In this document: positions 38,712-49,211 of the stretch, piece after piece
How the letters are laid out: each line of letters opens with the position of its first letter
Position numbering within the stretch: the stretch's first letter is position 1
Source: Streptococcus infantis
GTDB lineage: Bacteria; Bacillota; Bacilli; Lactobacillales; Streptococcaceae
DNA length: 64,000 bases
Reading direction: 5' to 3'
Assembly (NCBI RefSeq): GCF_018499575.1
Contig: NZ_JAHDAP010000001.1
Coordinates: forward strand, 992,001 to 1,056,000
The notes under the pieces: model-generated
What the model saw: only the letters and a program-made list of their open reading frames with translations
The model's database searches: none
What the model was told of the DNA's origin: nothing
Translations under genes and position numbers: made by a program

Positions 38712-40079
38712 TTATTCTTTTTCTTGATAGTGTGGTAAGAAAGTTTCCATCAAGAAGGAAGTATCGTAGTCCCCTGCTATCACGCGACGATCTGAAATCA
38801 AATCAAGTTGGAAATCTGCATTGGTAACGACCCCTTCAATTTCGAGTTCATATAGAGCTCGTTGCATTTTCATAAGTGCATCAAAACGATTTTCACCATG
38901 AACAATAATTTTAGCAATCATACTATCATAGTATGGCGGAATAGTATAACCTGGATAAACTGCAGAATCAACACGCAAGCCAACACCACCACTTGGTAGA
39001 TAAAGATTGGTAATCTTACCAGGACTTGGTGCAAAATTAAAGGCTGGGTTTTCCGCATTGATACGACACTCAATAGCATGTCCTTTTAGAACAATGTCTT
39101 CTTGTTTCAGAGACAAAGGTTGACCTGCTGCAATACGGATTTGTTCCTTAACAATATCCACTCCAGAAACAAATTCAGTTACTGGGTGTTCCACTTGGAC
39201 ACGCGTATTCATCTCCATAAAGTAGAATTTGCCAGTTGCTTCATCTAGTAGGAATTCAATGGTCCCAGCATTTTCATAACCAACAGATTCCGCCGCACGG
39301 ACTGCTGCAGCACCGATTTCATTACGAAGTGTTTTCCCAATAGCAATGGAAGGACTTTCTTCTAAAACCTTTTGGTTATTTCGTTGAAGCGAACAGTCAC
39401 GTTCACCTAGGTGAATCACATGTCCCATTTGGTCAGCAAGAATCTGTACTTCAATATGGCGGGCAGGATAAATCACGCGCTCTAGGTACATAGCTCCATT
39501 ACCAAAGTTTGCTTTGGCTTCGCTAGAGGCTGTTTCAAAGGCTGATGTGAGATCTTCTGCCTTTTCAACCTTACGAATTCCTTTACCACCACCTCCAGCT
39601 GAAGCTTTCAGCATGACTGGATAACCAATTTTTTCGGCAATAGAAAGGGCCTCTTCTGCGGTATGGACTTCTCCATCTGAGCCTGGAATTACGGGCACAT
39701 TAGCCTTAATCATTTGGGCACGGGCATTGATTTTATCCCCCATGACATCCATTACTCGAGCTGATGGCCCGATAAATTTGATACCGACTTCTTCACACAT
39801 AGTTGCAAATTTGGAATTTTCACTTAAAAAACCAAATCCAGGGTGAATAGCTTCAGCTTCAGTCAAGACCGCAGCTGATAGGATGGCATTGATGTTCAGA
39901 TAAGATTCTGTAGCCTTCCCAGGACCGATACAGATAGCCTCATCAGCCAAAAGAGTGTGGAGAGCTTCCTTGTCAGCAGTCGAATAAACAGCAACTGTAG
40001 CAATTCCTAACTCTCGTGCCGCACGAATAATACGAACAGCAATTTCACCACGATTTGCAATTAAAATCTTACGAAACAT
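38712..40079 (-). CDS. accC: Biotin carboxylase subunit of acetyl-CoA carboxylase
   Basis: ATP-grasp enzyme carboxylating biotin on AccB with bicarbonate. The 455-residue protein has the ATP-binding GGGGKGIR loop near 165-172, the catalytic block FYFMEMNTRVQVEHPVTE and the C-terminal biotin carboxylase domain. GGAGG precedes the ATG at 40079. Confidence 0.97.
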   Translation of the reverse strand: MFRKILIANRGEIAVRIIRAARELGIATVAVYSTADKEALHTLLADEAICIGPGKATESYLNINAILSAAVLTEAEAIHPGFGFLSENSKFATMCEEVGIKFIGPSARVMDVMGDKINARAQMIKANVPVIPGSDGEVHTAEEALSIAEKIGYPVMLKASAGGGGKGIRKVEKAEDLTSAFETASSEAKANFGNGAMYLERVIYPARHIEVQILADQMGHVIHLGERDCSLQRNNQKVLEESPSIAIGKTLRNEIGAAAVRAAESVGYENAGTIEFLLDEATGKFYFMEMNTRVQVEHPVTEFVSGVDIVKEQIRIAAGQPLSLKQEDIVLKGHAIECRINAENPAFNFAPSPGKITNLYLPSGGVGLRVDSAVYPGYTIPPYYDSMIAKIIVHGENRFDALMKMQRALYELEIEGVVTNADFQLDLISDRRVIAGDYDTSFLMETFLPHYQEKE

Positions 40080-40090
40080 GGAAAACCTCC

Positions 40091-40513
40091 CTAGTTTCCA
40101 ATAGCAAAGGTTAGAGTACCACTCGCCGCAAGCTTACCATCTACTTCTGCCTTCGCTTCTACTACGGCGATTGTGCCACGACGTTTGACAAAAGTTGCTG
40201 TCATGACAAGCTGATCACCAGGAACAACTTGCTTTTTAAATTTGACTTTGTCCATACCAGCATAGAAGACAAGCTTCCCTTTATTCTCAGGTTTTGAAAG
40301 TTCCAAAACACCTGCTGTCTGTGCTAAGGCTTCCATGATTAGTACGCCTGGCATCACAGGATAAGCTGGGAAGTGTCCGTTAAAGAAAGGTTCATTAATC
40401 GTTACATTTTTAATGGCAACGATTGTATCTTCATTGACTTCTAAAACACGATCCACTAAAAGCATAGGATAGCGGTGGGGTAAAGCTTCTTTAATTCCTT
40501 GAATATCAATCAT
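40091..40513 (-). CDS. fabZ: 3-hydroxyacyl-ACP dehydratase
   Basis: Hotdog-fold dehydratase of the elongation cycle. The 140-residue protein has catalytic His47 ([12 protein letters not shown]) and Glu61 (MEALAQ). Its start overlaps the accB stop by 4 bp. With no FabA in streptococci, unsaturated chains come from FabM acting on FabZ products. Confidence 0.96.
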   Translation of the reverse strand: MIDIQGIKEALPHRYPMLLVDRVLEVNEDTIVAIKNVTINEPFFNGHFPAYPVMPGVLIMEALAQTAGVLELSKPENKGKLVFYAGMDKVKFKKQVVPGDQLVMTATFVKRRGTIAVVEAKAEVDGKLAASGTLTFAIGN

Positions 40514-40992
40514 TTGATACGTACCAAGCCTTTCCCGAACTCAACCATTTCTTCATTTTCAACAAGAATTTCTGTTACAACACCATCTTTAGGTGCTGGA
40601 ATTTCATTCATGACCTTCATAGCTTCGATAATGACTAGTGTTTGACCTTTTTTAACAGCATCACCGACTGAAACAAAATTAGGTTTGTCTGGTCCGGCAG
40701 CCAAGTATGCAACTCCGACAAGCGGACTTTCTACAAGGTCCCCTTCGGCTACAGCTTCACCAGCACCTGATTCTGAAACTGTTTCTACAACTGGAGCTAC
40801 AGTTTGGGTTTGTGGTGCAACAGTAAATTCAGTTGCTGAAACCACTGGTTGAGGTGTTGGACTTGTTTCTGAAATAAGTTTTGCTTCATTCTTACTAAAG
40901 AGCAACTCATCCGTTCCATTTTTATAAGAAAATTCTCTCAAGCTTGACTGGTCAAATTGTGCCATCAAGTCTTTGATTTCATTTAAATTCAT
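40510..40992 (-). CDS. accB: Biotin carboxyl carrier protein of acetyl-CoA carboxylase
   Basis: Carrier subunit; biotin is attached at Lys126 within EAMKVMNE. The 160-residue protein has an N-terminal dimerising region, a Pro/Thr/Val/Ala-rich flexible linker (about 45-80) and the C-terminal biotinyl domain. Two bases separate it from fabF upstream. Confidence 0.96.
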   Translation of the reverse strand: MNLNEIKDLMAQFDQSSLREFSYKNGTDELLFSKNEAKLISETSPTPQPVVSATEFTVAPQTQTVAPVVETVSESGAGEAVAEGDLVESPLVGVAYLAAGPDKPNFVSVGDAVKKGQTLVIIEAMKVMNEIPAPKDGVVTEILVENEEMVEFGKGLVRIK

Positions 40993-40994
40993 CT

Positions 40995-42230
40995 TTACTT
41001 ATTCTCCCAACGTTTGAAAGCAAGAACTGCATTATGCCCACCAAATCCAAAGGTGTTTGAGATAGCATAAGGAATTTCACGTTCCACGCCTTGTCCATAG
41101 ATAACGTTCGCTTCGATATAGTCTGACAATTCTGTAGTTCCAGCTGTCATCGGTACATAGTTGTTACGGATTGCTTCAATTGTTGCAATAGCTTCAACTG
41201 CACCTGCTGCACCGAGCAAGTGTCCTGTAAATGACTTGGTTGAAGATACAGGTACTTCCTTACCAAGAACTGCTACGATAGCACCACTTTCTCCCTTTTC
41301 ATTAGCAGGAGTTGATGTACCGTGAGCATTGACATAAGCTACTTGGTCTGGTGTGATTTCAGCTTCCTCCAAAGCAAGTTTGATAGCTTTAATAGCACCT
41401 TGGCCTTCTGGATGCGGTGAAGTCATATGGTAGGCATCACAAGTATTCCCGTAACCGACAACTTCAGCTAGGATAGTTGCACCGCGTTTTTCAGCATGCT
41501 CTAAACTTTCAAGGACTAACATACCTGATCCTTCACCCATAACAAATCCATTACGGTCTTTGTCAAATGGAATAGAAGCACGAGTTAGATCTTCTGTTGT
41601 TGAAAGAGCTGTTAAGGCTTGGAAACCAGCAATCGCAAATGGCGTAATAGAAGATTCTGATCCACCGACGAGCATGATGTCTTGGAAACCAAATTTGATA
41701 GAACGGAAGGCATCTCCGATAGCATCATTTGATGAAGCACAAGCTGTGTTGATAGATTTACAGATACCATTGGCACCAAAGCGCATAGCAACATTCCCTG
41801 CTGCCATATTTGGCAAGGCTTTTGGAAGTGTCAATGGTTTTACACGTTTTGGTCCTTTTTCGTGAAGTCGAAGCACTTGATCTTCGATTTCTCTGATTCC
41901 ACCGATACCTGATGCAACGATGACACCGAAGCGGTCTTTATCAAGCGTCTCTAAGTCAAGATTTGCATTGTTTACTGCTTCTTGGGCCGCATACAAGGCA
42001 TACAAAGAATAATCATCAAAACGATTAGTATCTTTTTTTACAAAATATTTGTCAAAAGGAAAATCATTAATCTCTGCTGCATTATGGACGTCAAAAGCAC
42101 TGTGATCAAACTTGGTGATTTCACCAATCCCAATCTTTCCGTTCTTTAAACTGTTCCAAAATTCTTCTGGCGTATTCCCAATTGGAGATGTTAATCCATA
42201 ACCTGTTACTACTACACGATTTAGTTTCAT
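40995..42230 (-). CDS. fabF: 3-oxoacyl-ACP synthase II
   Basis: Condensing enzyme of chain elongation. The 411-residue thiolase-fold protein has the nucleophile Cys164 (NTACASSND) and the His motifs NAHGTSTPANE and SFTGHLLGAAG. There are two candidate ATGs; I chose 42230 because AGAGGT lies 6 nt before it, while it touches the ATG at 42236. Confidence 0.96.
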   Translation of the reverse strand: MKLNRVVVTGYGLTSPIGNTPEEFWNSLKNGKIGIGEITKFDHSAFDVHNAAEINDFPFDKYFVKKDTNRFDDYSLYALYAAQEAVNNANLDLETLDKDRFGVIVASGIGGIREIEDQVLRLHEKGPKRVKPLTLPKALPNMAAGNVAMRFGANGICKSINTACASSNDAIGDAFRSIKFGFQDIMLVGGSESSITPFAIAGFQALTALSTTEDLTRASIPFDKDRNGFVMGEGSGMLVLESLEHAEKRGATILAEVVGYGNTCDAYHMTSPHPEGQGAIKAIKLALEEAEITPDQVAYVNAHGTSTPANEKGESGAIVAVLGKEVPVSSTKSFTGHLLGAAGAVEAIATIEAIRNNYVPMTAGTTELSDYIEANVIYGQGVEREIPYAISNTFGFGGHNAVLAFKRWENK

Positions 42231-42252
42231 TTTCATACCTCTATTTTAACTC

Positions 42253-42987
42253 TTATTGCATGGTAAGTCCACCATCAATTGCAATGACTTGTCCCGTTAG
42301 ATAATCTTGGCTTGCAAGAAAGGCTGTGACCTCTGCCACTTGCTCAGCTTGACCAAATTGTTTCATCGGAATTTGTGCCAGCATGGCATCTTTTACCTTA
42401 TCAGATAGGACTGCAGTCATATCTGATTCGATCATTCCTGGTGCAATGGCATTGACACGTACATTACGATTGGCCACCTCACGTGCTACCGATTTGGTAA
42501 ATCCAATTAGACCAGCCTTAGATGCAGCGTAGTTCGCTTGACCGATATTTCCCATCAAACCAACGACACTTGACATATTGATAATGGCCCCTTCACGAGC
42601 TTTTATCATCTGCTTCAAGACCGCTTGTGTCATATTAAAAGCACCCGTTAGATTGACTTTCAAGACCTTTTCAAAATCTTCTTCTGTCATCTTAAGCATG
42701 AGAGTATCTTGAGTAATCCCAGCATTATTAACGAGGACGTCTACTGAACCTAACTCTTCAATCGCTTGGTCCACCATGCGTTTTGCGTCTGCAAAGTCAG
42801 ATACATCACCAGAAATAGTAAGAACTTTCACCCCGTATGGTTTAAACTCGTCTAGAAGCTCCTCGGAGATTTCACCACGACTATTCAAGACAACGTTAGC
42901 TCCCAAGCTAGCAAATTTATGAGCAATGGCAAGACCAATTCCTCGACTTGAGCCTGTAATAAAGACATTTTTCTGTTTTAGTTTCAT
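42253..42987 (-). CDS. fabG: 3-oxoacyl-ACP reductase
   Basis: NADPH-dependent SDR enzyme of the elongation cycle. The 244-residue protein has the cofactor loop TGSSRGIG (about 11-18), NNAG, catalytic Ser in NMSSVVG and the YAASKAG Tyr/Lys pair near 151-157. It sits between fabD and fabF. Confidence 0.96.
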   Translation of the reverse strand: MKLKQKNVFITGSSRGIGLAIAHKFASLGANVVLNSRGEISEELLDEFKPYGVKVLTISGDVSDFADAKRMVDQAIEELGSVDVLVNNAGITQDTLMLKMTEEDFEKVLKVNLTGAFNMTQAVLKQMIKAREGAIINMSSVVGLMGNIGQANYAASKAGLIGFTKSVAREVANRNVRVNAIAPGMIESDMTAVLSDKVKDAMLAQIPMKQFGQAEQVAEVTAFLASQDYLTGQVIAIDGGLTMQ

Positions 42988-43019
42988 TTTTCTCCTTTCA
43001 GAACTTCTACCACATTAGT

Positions 43020-43940
43020 CTAATTTTCTAAGAGTGCTTGTAGACTCGCTTGATCTTCCACATTAGCAAGTTGAGCTGTTTTATCAATTTTTTTGACAAA
43101 TCCTGACAAGACTTTCCCAGGGCCAATCTCGATAAAACGAGTTACACCAGCTTCTTGCATGACTGCAATGCTTTCATAAAAACGAACAGGTTCCTTAACT
43201 TGACGAGTCAAGAGTTCTGCAATTCGTTCTTTTTCCATGACCTTTGCTTCTGTATTACCAACAAGTGGACAAGCAAAGTCATTAAACTCAACATCTTCTA
43301 GGACTTGAGCTAATTTTTGACTAGCAGATTCCAATAAAGCTGTATGGAAAGGTCCAGAAACATTTAGCGGAATCAAGCGTTTTGCTCCCGCTTCCTGCAA
43401 AAGTTCAACTGCACGATCTACTGCAACTACCTCACCACCAATAACAATTTGACTTGGGGTATTGTAGTTAGCTGGAGTTACAACACCAAGTTGAGAAGCT
43501 TCTTTACAAGCTTGTTCAATAACTTCAACTGGAGTATTGAGTACGGCTACCATTTTACCAGAACCAGCGGGTGCCGCTTCTTCCATATAAGCACCACGTT
43601 TAGCAACTAATGCCACTGCATCTTCAAAATTCAAAGCGCCACTAGCTACAAGGGCTGAATATTCTCCAAGCGACAAACCTGCCACCATATCAGGCTGGTA
43701 ACCTTTTTCCTCTAGAAGTCGGTAAATTGCAACTGAAGTAGCTAAAATAGCTGGTTGCGTATAACGAGTCTGATTTAACTTTGTTTCATCATTATCAATC
43801 AAATCACGGAGATCATAACCCAAGACTTGGCTAGCTTGATCGATTGTTTCCTTGACGATAGCATATTGGTCATAGAGCTCGCGACCCATTCCTAGGTATT
43901 GAGCTCCTTGACCTGCAAATAGAAAGGCTGTTTTAGTCAT
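43020..43940 (-). CDS. fabD: Malonyl-CoA:ACP transacylase
   Basis: Loads malonyl groups onto ACP. The 306-residue protein has the nucleophile Ser90 (GLSLGEYSA) and the His in GPFHTALL. I chose the ATG at 43940 (MTKTAFLF), after AGGAG; the longer reading of 325 codons begins inside fabK. The start overlaps the fabK stop by 8 bp. Confidence 0.96.
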   Translation of the reverse strand: MTKTAFLFAGQGAQYLGMGRELYDQYAIVKETIDQASQVLGYDLRDLIDNDETKLNQTRYTQPAILATSVAIYRLLEEKGYQPDMVAGLSLGEYSALVASGALNFEDAVALVAKRGAYMEEAAPAGSGKMVAVLNTPVEVIEQACKEASQLGVVTPANYNTPSQIVIGGEVVAVDRAVELLQEAGAKRLIPLNVSGPFHTALLESASQKLAQVLEDVEFNDFACPLVGNTEAKVMEKERIAELLTRQVKEPVRFYESIAVMQEAGVTRFIEIGPGKVLSGFVKKIDKTAQLANVEDQASLQALLEN

Positions 43941-44907
43941 TTCTTGTAACTCCTGCCCAACGAGCGGCTTCTTTTTGAATTTTCTCAGCTGCACCATAGT
44001 AGATATCTTTTAAGATTTCTTCAACAGTTTCTTCTTTCGATACCAAACCTGCAATCTGACCGGCCATTACTGAACCACCATCCACGTCACCATGGACAAC
44101 AGCCTTAGCTAAGGCTCCAGCGCCCATTTGTTCAAAGATTTCTAAGTCTGGATTTTCTTGTTTAAAGGCATCTTTTTCAGCTTGCTCGAAATCACGAGTC
44201 AATTGATTTTTGATGGCACGAACTGCGTGACCAAAATGTTGTGCTGAAATAGTTGTATCGATATCACGAGCTTTTAAAATCTTAGCTTTATAGTTTGGAT
44301 GAGCATTTGATTCTTTAGCAACTACAAAACGAGTTCCTACTTGCACAGCTTCCGCACCAAGCATAAATCCAGCTGCAGCTCCCTCGCCGTCTGCAATACC
44401 ACCTGCAGCGATAACAGGAATTGAAACAGCCGCCGCAACTTGGCGAACCAAGGTCATAGTTGTTAATTTACCAATATGTCCGCCGGCTTCCATACCTTCA
44501 GCAATGACGGCATCTGCACCGATTTTTTCCATGCGTTTCGCCAAAGCTACACTTGGGACTACAGGAATAACGGTAATCCCCGCTTCGTGGAATCGCTCCA
44601 TGTATTTGCTTGGATTTCCTGCACCAGTTGTGACTACCTTAACCCCTTCTTCAATAACGAGGTCAACAATATCATCTACAAATGGAGACAGAAGCATAAT
44701 GTTAACACCAAAAGGTTTATCTGTTAAAGATTTTATCTTATCGATATTAGCTTTAACAACTTCTTTAGGTGCGTTTCCTCCACCAATGATTCCGAGACCA
44801 CCAGCTTTTGAAACAGCTCCAGCCAAATCGCCATCTGCCACCCAGGCCATTCCACCTTGGAAGATAGGATATTTAATATTTAATAGTTCAGTGATACGTG
44901 TTTTCAT
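43933..44907 (-). CDS. fabK: Enoyl-ACP reductase II
   Basis: FMN-dependent enoyl reductase that replaces triclosan-sensitive FabI in streptococci. The 324-residue TIM-barrel protein has YPIFQGGMAWVA at 14-25, AEGMEAGGHIG, and the FMN phosphate region AAGGIADGEG. A FabT-type palindrome lies just upstream, so it can be transcribed separately from acpP. Confidence 0.96.
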   Translation of the reverse strand: MKTRITELLNIKYPIFQGGMAWVADGDLAGAVSKAGGLGIIGGGNAPKEVVKANIDKIKSLTDKPFGVNIMLLSPFVDDIVDLVIEEGVKVVTTGAGNPSKYMERFHEAGITVIPVVPSVALAKRMEKIGADAVIAEGMEAGGHIGKLTTMTLVRQVAAAVSIPVIAAGGIADGEGAAAGFMLGAEAVQVGTRFVVAKESNAHPNYKAKILKARDIDTTISAQHFGHAVRAIKNQLTRDFEQAEKDAFKQENPDLEIFEQMGAGALAKAVVHGDVDGGSVMAGQIAGLVSKEETVEEILKDIYYGAAEKIQKEAARWAGVTRND

Positions 44908-44952
44908 ATTGCCTCCATAAGTCTTGCTTACGTAATAGTTCGACTTTATTAT

Positions 44953-44969
44953 AATTTGACGGTCAAACT
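44953..44969 (-). promoter_or_regulatory. FabT operator upstream of fabK
   Basis: AATTTGAC-G-GTCAAACT contains a perfect TTTGAC/GTCAAA palindrome and fits the FabT box ANTTTGATTATCAAATT. It overlaps the -35 region of a fabK promoter whose -10 is TATAAT. FabT repression of fabK is known in pneumococcus. Confidence 0.75.
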
Positions 44970-45023
44970 ATTACCTAAACAAGAGGGAGCGGGTCTCCCC
45001 TACTCCTTCTTTATTTATTCTAA

Positions 45024-45248
45024 TTATTTTGTTTGCTCTTCAACGTAAGCAACCAAGTCGCCAACTGTTTTCAAGTTGTCTTCAGCTTCGATTTGGATAT
45101 CAAAAGCGTCTTCGATTTCTGAGATTACTTGGAACAAGTCCAATGAATCTGCATCCAAATCATCAAAAGTAGATTCAAGTGTTACTTCTGATGCATCTTT
45201 TCCAAGTTCTTCAACGATAATTTCTTGTACTTTTTCAAATACTGCCAT
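45024..45248 (-). CDS. acpP: Acyl carrier protein
   Basis: A 74-residue acidic carrier; Ser35 in DADSLDLF is the 4'-phosphopantetheine site. It follows fabH by 57 bp. A GGAG/CTCC hairpin without a U-run near 44980-45000 lies downstream, perhaps lowering readthrough into fabK. Confidence 0.96.
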   Translation of the reverse strand: MAVFEKVQEIIVEELGKDASEVTLESTFDDLDADSLDLFQVISEIEDAFDIQIEAEDNLKTVGDLVAYVEEQTK

Positions 45249-45305
45249 GATAGACTCCTTTAAAATAAATAGTTTTTTATAACAATGTGATCACCACATG
45301 ATTAC

Positions 45306-46280
45306 CTAAATTGTAACAATAAGTGTGCCCCATGTCAAACCTCCACCGAAACCTGACAAGAGAATTTTTTGGCTACCATCCAAATGGATGAGCCCTTCTT
45401 CTACACACTCAGAAAGTAAAATCGGAATACTTGCCGCACTGGTATTTCCATACTTCATCATATTAGCAGGAAGCTTATCACGGTCTACACCAATTTTTCT
45501 AGCCATTTTATCTAAAATCCGAATATTGGCTTGATGAAGCAAGAGGAAATCTAATTCCTCTGCTGATATCGGACTTTTTTCAATGGTCTTTTTAATAGAT
45601 TTAGCCACGTCTCGAATCGCAAAGTCAAAAACTGCTCTACCATCCATCTTCAAGAAAGCATCTGGTTCTTCTTGAATAGAAAATGGCGAAATCAATCCTG
45701 TCTGTCCATAAGTGAGACACTCACCGCGAGAACCATCGCTATTGAGACTTTCCGCTAAGAAATGTTCTTGGTCACTTGCCTCAAGTAGCACTCCACCAGC
45801 TCCATCTCCGAATAAGACAGCTGTTGAGCGGTCAGACCAATCCAAAGATTTTGACATGGTCTCACTACCGATAACCAAACCCTTACGATATGTTCCTGAA
45901 GAAATGAACTTTTCTGCAGTCGATAGGGCGAAAACAAATCCACTACAAGCAGCTGTTAAATCATAGGCAAAAGCCTTATGAGCGCCAATCCTTGCCTGAA
46001 CACGAGCTGCGGTTGAGGGCATCATGGAGTCAGGTGTCATCGTAGCTAGAATGATGAAATCTAATTCTTCAGCAGAAATCCCTGCCTTCTCTAGAAGTTG
46101 TTTTGCAACCTCTGTAGCCAAATCTCCTGTTGATTCTGTCTTGGAAATATGGCGTTCTTTAATCCCTGTCCGACTTGAGATCCATTCATCACTCGTATCC
46201 ATGACCTGAGCCAAGTCTTCGTTAGTGATAATCTGCTCTGGAGCATAATGAGCGACCTGGCTTATTTTTGCAAAAGCCAT
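45306..46280 (-). CDS. fabH: 3-oxoacyl-ACP synthase III
   Basis: Starts fatty-acid synthesis by condensing acetyl-CoA with malonyl-ACP. The 324-residue protein has the nucleophile Cys112 (TAACSGFVF), the His of LLHQANIRI and the Asn of YGNTSAAS. It overlaps the end of fabT by one base. Confidence 0.96.
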   Translation of the reverse strand: MAFAKISQVAHYAPEQIITNEDLAQVMDTSDEWISSRTGIKERHISKTESTGDLATEVAKQLLEKAGISAEELDFIILATMTPDSMMPSTAARVQARIGAHKAFAYDLTAACSGFVFALSTAEKFISSGTYRKGLVIGSETMSKSLDWSDRSTAVLFGDGAGGVLLEASDQEHFLAESLNSDGSRGECLTYGQTGLISPFSIQEEPDAFLKMDGRAVFDFAIRDVAKSIKKTIEKSPISAEELDFLLLHQANIRILDKMARKIGVDRDKLPANMMKYGNTSAASIPILLSECVEEGLIHLDGSQKILLSGFGGGLTWGTLIVTI

Positions 46281-46714
46281 TACTTCAAATCCTCCAAAAA
46301 GTGATAAAGATTCGTCAACCCTTTACCCATAACACTAATTTCTTCAGGACTCATGCCCTCGATAATTCTTTCGACCATGGCCTTATGGAAACGTTTGTGG
46401 AGACGATGAACGAGTCGACCTTTCTTTGTCAAATGCAGATGAACTACACGACGATCTTTATCTGAACGGATACGTTCGATGTATCCTTTTCTCTCCAAAT
46501 TGTTTAAACTTGTTGTCACTGTCCCTAGAGTTACCATCAATTCTTTGGACACTTGACTTGGAGTTACTTCTGGATACTTGCCAATCACATCAATCGTGTG
46601 CATTTCTTTGATAGAGATATCCTTGAAACGACTACCTCGCAAGCTTACTTCCTCGATTACTAGGACGTTGTTAAAAATTGATGTTAAATAGTCATTGACT
46701 TGTTGGTAGTCCAT
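46280..46714 (-). CDS. fabT: MarR-family fatty-acid repressor FabT
   Basis: Represses the fatty-acid genes, helped by acyl-ACP. The 144-residue protein has a winged helix with [29 protein letters not shown] spread over about 50-78. AAAGGAGG precedes the ATG at 46714; a reading beginning at 46987 runs through the promoter and is rejected. Likely autoregulated through the box at 46740-46756. Confidence 0.95.
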   Translation of the reverse strand: MDYQQVNDYLTSIFNNVLVIEEVSLRGSRFKDISIKEMHTIDVIGKYPEVTPSQVSKELMVTLGTVTTSLNNLERKGYIERIRSDKDRRVVHLHLTKKGRLVHRLHKRFHKAMVERIIEGMSPEEISVMGKGLTNLYHFLEDLK

Positions 46715-46739
46715 TTCTCTTCCCTCCTTTATCAAAAAA

Positions 46740-46756
46740 AGTTTAATAATCAAAAC
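46740..46756 (-). promoter_or_regulatory. FabT operator upstream of fabT
   Basis: Minus strand reads GTTTTGATTATTAAACT, close to the FabT consensus (one half-site base differs). It lies between the -10 and the ribosome site. Confidence 0.7.
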
Positions 46757-46769
46757 ATTTGACAAAAAA

Positions 46770-46798
46770 AGTATATCAAACTTCAAAGAATAGTGCAA
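46770..46798 (-). promoter_or_regulatory. fabT promoter
   Basis: Minus strand: -35 TTGCAC (46793-46798), 17-bp spacer, -10 TATACT (46770-46775). The -35 sits just downstream of the fabM stop codon. Confidence 0.75.
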
Positions 46799-46805
46799 GT
46801 ATTTT

Positions 46806-47591
46806 TTATTTCCCGATAAATTTTGGACGTCTTCTTTCAGAATGTGCACGAACACCTTCTTTAAAATCTTCCGTATAGGATAGTGATTTTTGTAGTTCCA
46901 ACTCAAGTTGAGCATATTCATGCCACTGCTTGAATTCACTTTCCCAAACAAGTTTCTTAATCGCAGCATAGGAATTTGAAGAGCCACGTCTCAACTTCTT
47001 CAACAATTGTTCTCTTGTTTTTTCTAATTGTTCACTAGTGCATAGGCGATACAAAGCTCCTGCTTCAAAGGCTTTTTCAGCGGTAAAAGCTTCGCCTGTC
47101 ATTGCTAATTGAGTTGCTCGAGTTGCACCTAGAGATCGTGTAAGCAAGAATAAGCCACCTGCATCAGGAGCTAAGCCCACACCTACAAAAGCCTGGATGA
47201 ATTTAGCTTTATCAGATGCAATACAGAAATCAACTGCTAAGGCCATATTTGCTGCGGCTCCAGCAACTGCTCCGTCAACTTCCATGATAACTGGCTTAGG
47301 AATCTGTTTAATCTTATAAGAAATTGTATTAACTAATTCAGCAATTCGTGCAAGTGAAGCAATATCATCCTCATCGACAGCACGTTTCATCTCAACCAAG
47401 TCTCCACCGACTGAAAATACCTTGCCTGCTGCATTGATGAGAATAAATGATACAGAATTGTCCTTTTCAGCTAATTCCAGCGCTTCTAAAATTTCTTCAC
47501 ACATAGGAATATGGAAACCATTTGCCACCTCGGGACGATTTAATGTAATCACCGCTAAATCGTCTTGAATTTGAAAGATAATATGATTCAT
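46806..47591 (-). CDS. fabM: trans-2-decenoyl-ACP isomerase (unsaturated fatty acid synthesis)
   Basis: Crotonase-family isomerase that moves the double bond of trans-2-decenoyl-ACP to cis-3, the branch to unsaturated fatty acids in streptococci. The 261-residue protein has the oxyanion loops [13 protein letters not shown] and [13 protein letters not shown], and ends RRPKFIGK like pneumococcal FabM. I chose the ATG at 47591, after AAAGGAG; a GTG two codons upstream overlaps that site. First gene of the cluster. Confidence 0.93.
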   Translation of the reverse strand: MNHIIFQIQDDLAVITLNRPEVANGFHIPMCEEILEALELAEKDNSVSFILINAAGKVFSVGGDLVEMKRAVDEDDIASLARIAELVNTISYKIKQIPKPVIMEVDGAVAGAAANMALAVDFCIASDKAKFIQAFVGVGLAPDAGGLFLLTRSLGATRATQLAMTGEAFTAEKAFEAGALYRLCTSEQLEKTREQLLKKLRRGSSNSYAAIKKLVWESEFKQWHEYAQLELELQKSLSYTEDFKEGVRAHSERRRPKFIGK

Positions 47592-47787
47592 AGCCACTCC
47601 TTTAATTTAAAAAGCTGATTAAATTATTTTATCTTCAAAGTATATCTTTTTATTTCCATTTACACAAGCAAAAATCGATTAAAAGTGTATCAGCCGATTT
47701 TTAAAGAATATTTTCTATACTTAAAATAGCTAGGTTGAGTTAACCATGTCTATGCGTCTAATAAGATGTATCCTTTCCTATTGCAGA

Positions 47788-47816
47788 TTGAAAAAAGCCC
47801 TTCTTTCTGCTATAAT
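47788..47816 (+). promoter_or_regulatory. Aspartokinase promoter
   Basis: -35 TTGAAA (47788-47793), 17-bp spacer, extended -10 TGCTATAAT (consensus hexamer 47811-47816). No T-box or lysine riboswitch is visible in the short leader. Confidence 0.85.
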
Positions 47817-47844
47817 CGTATAAAATACTAACTGAGGAGTTCTT

Positions 47845-49209
47845 ATGAAGGTTGTAAAATTTGGAGGAAGTTCACTTGCCTCTGCAAGCCAGTTGAAAAA
47901 GGTTTTGGACATTGTAAAAAGTGACCCTGAGCGTCGTTTTGTAGTTGTATCTGCACCAGGAAAGCGTGATGCCGAAGATACCAAGGTTACGGATGCTTTG
48001 ATTAAATATTATCGAGATTATGTGGCAGGAAACGATATCGGTGCTAGCCAAAATTGGATTATCGATCGTTATGCGGCAATGGTTAGTGAACTAGGACTTA
48101 AACCTGCTGTTTTAGAACGAATTTCTAAAAGTATCCGAGCTCTCGCTACTCTTCCAATTGAAAACAACGAATTTCTTTACGATACTTTTCTCGCTGCAGG
48201 GGAAAATAATAACGCTAAACTAATCGCAGCTTACTTCAACCAAAATGGATTAGATGCACGCTATGTTCATCCGCGAGAAGCCGGTATTGTTGTAACAAGC
48301 GAACCTGGAAATGCTCGTATCATTCCTTCAAGTTATGATAAAATCGAGGAACTCAATAATGGCACAGAAGTCCTCGTTATTCCTGGATTCTTCGGTGTCA
48401 CCAAAGAAAATCAAATTTGTACCTTCTCCCGTGGTGGATCTGACATTACAGGTTCAATCATTGCTGCAGGGGTTAAAGCAGATCTTTATGAGAACTTTAC
48501 TGATGTTGACGGAATTTTTGCAGCACACCCTGGTATTATTCATAAACCACACTCAATCCCTGAATTGACTTACCGTGAAATGCGCGAATTGGCTTATGCT
48601 GGATTTTCTGTACTCCATGACGAAGCTCTCTTGCCAGCCTACCGCGGGAAAATTCCTTTGGTTATCAAGAACACCAATAACCCTGACCATCCAGGAACTC
48701 GTATCGTACTACAACATAGCAGTGATAAATTCCCAGTAGTGGGAATTGCTGGTGACTCTGGCTTTGTCAGCATCAATATGTCTAAGTACCTTATGAACCG
48801 CGAAATTGGTTTTGGTCGCAAGGTACTTCAAATTCTTGAAGACTTAAATATCGGTTGGGAACATATGCCGACTGGTATCGATGACCTTTCTGTCATTTTG
48901 CGTTCACGTGAATTGACACCTATTAAAGAAGAAGAAATCCTTCGTCAACTTGTGCAAAAAGCAGAAGTCGATCATGCTGAAATTGAACACGACCTCTCTA
49001 TCATTATGATTGTTGGTGAAAAGATGAAGCGTCATATCGGGGTAACTGCTACTGCTACTCGCGCCTTGTCTGAAAATAATATCAACATCCAAATGATGTC
49101 CCAAGGGTCTAGCGAAGTTTCTATCATGTTCGTTGTCCACAAAGATCAAGAGAAAGCAGCTATTAAGGCTCTTTATCAGGCATTTTTTGGCGAAAATAAG
49201 GAAGACTAA
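47845..49209 (+). CDS. lysC: Aspartate kinase
   Basis: Phosphorylates aspartate at the start of lysine, threonine and methionine synthesis. The 454-residue monofunctional protein has the kinase N-terminus VVKFGGSSLA (2-11), SRGGSDITGS near 200-209, and two C-terminal ACT domains with VGEKMKRHIGVTATATRALSENN (in the second). GAGGAG precedes the ATG. A DUF956 gene follows after 2 bp. Confidence 0.94.
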   Translation: MKVVKFGGSSLASASQLKKVLDIVKSDPERRFVVVSAPGKRDAEDTKVTDALIKYYRDYVAGNDIGASQNWIIDRYAAMVSELGLKPAVLERISKSIRALATLPIENNEFLYDTFLAAGENNNAKLIAAYFNQNGLDARYVHPREAGIVVTSEPGNARIIPSSYDKIEELNNGTEVLVIPGFFGVTKENQICTFSRGGSDITGSIIAAGVKADLYENFTDVDGIFAAHPGIIHKPHSIPELTYREMRELAYAGFSVLHDEALLPAYRGKIPLVIKNTNNPDHPGTRIVLQHSSDKFPVVGIAGDSGFVSINMSKYLMNREIGFGRKVLQILEDLNIGWEHMPTGIDDLSVILRSRELTPIKEEEILRQLVQKAEVDHAEIEHDLSIIMIVGEKMKRHIGVTATATRALSENNINIQMMSQGSSEVSIMFVVHKDQEKAAIKALYQAFFGENKED

Positions 49210-49211
49210 AG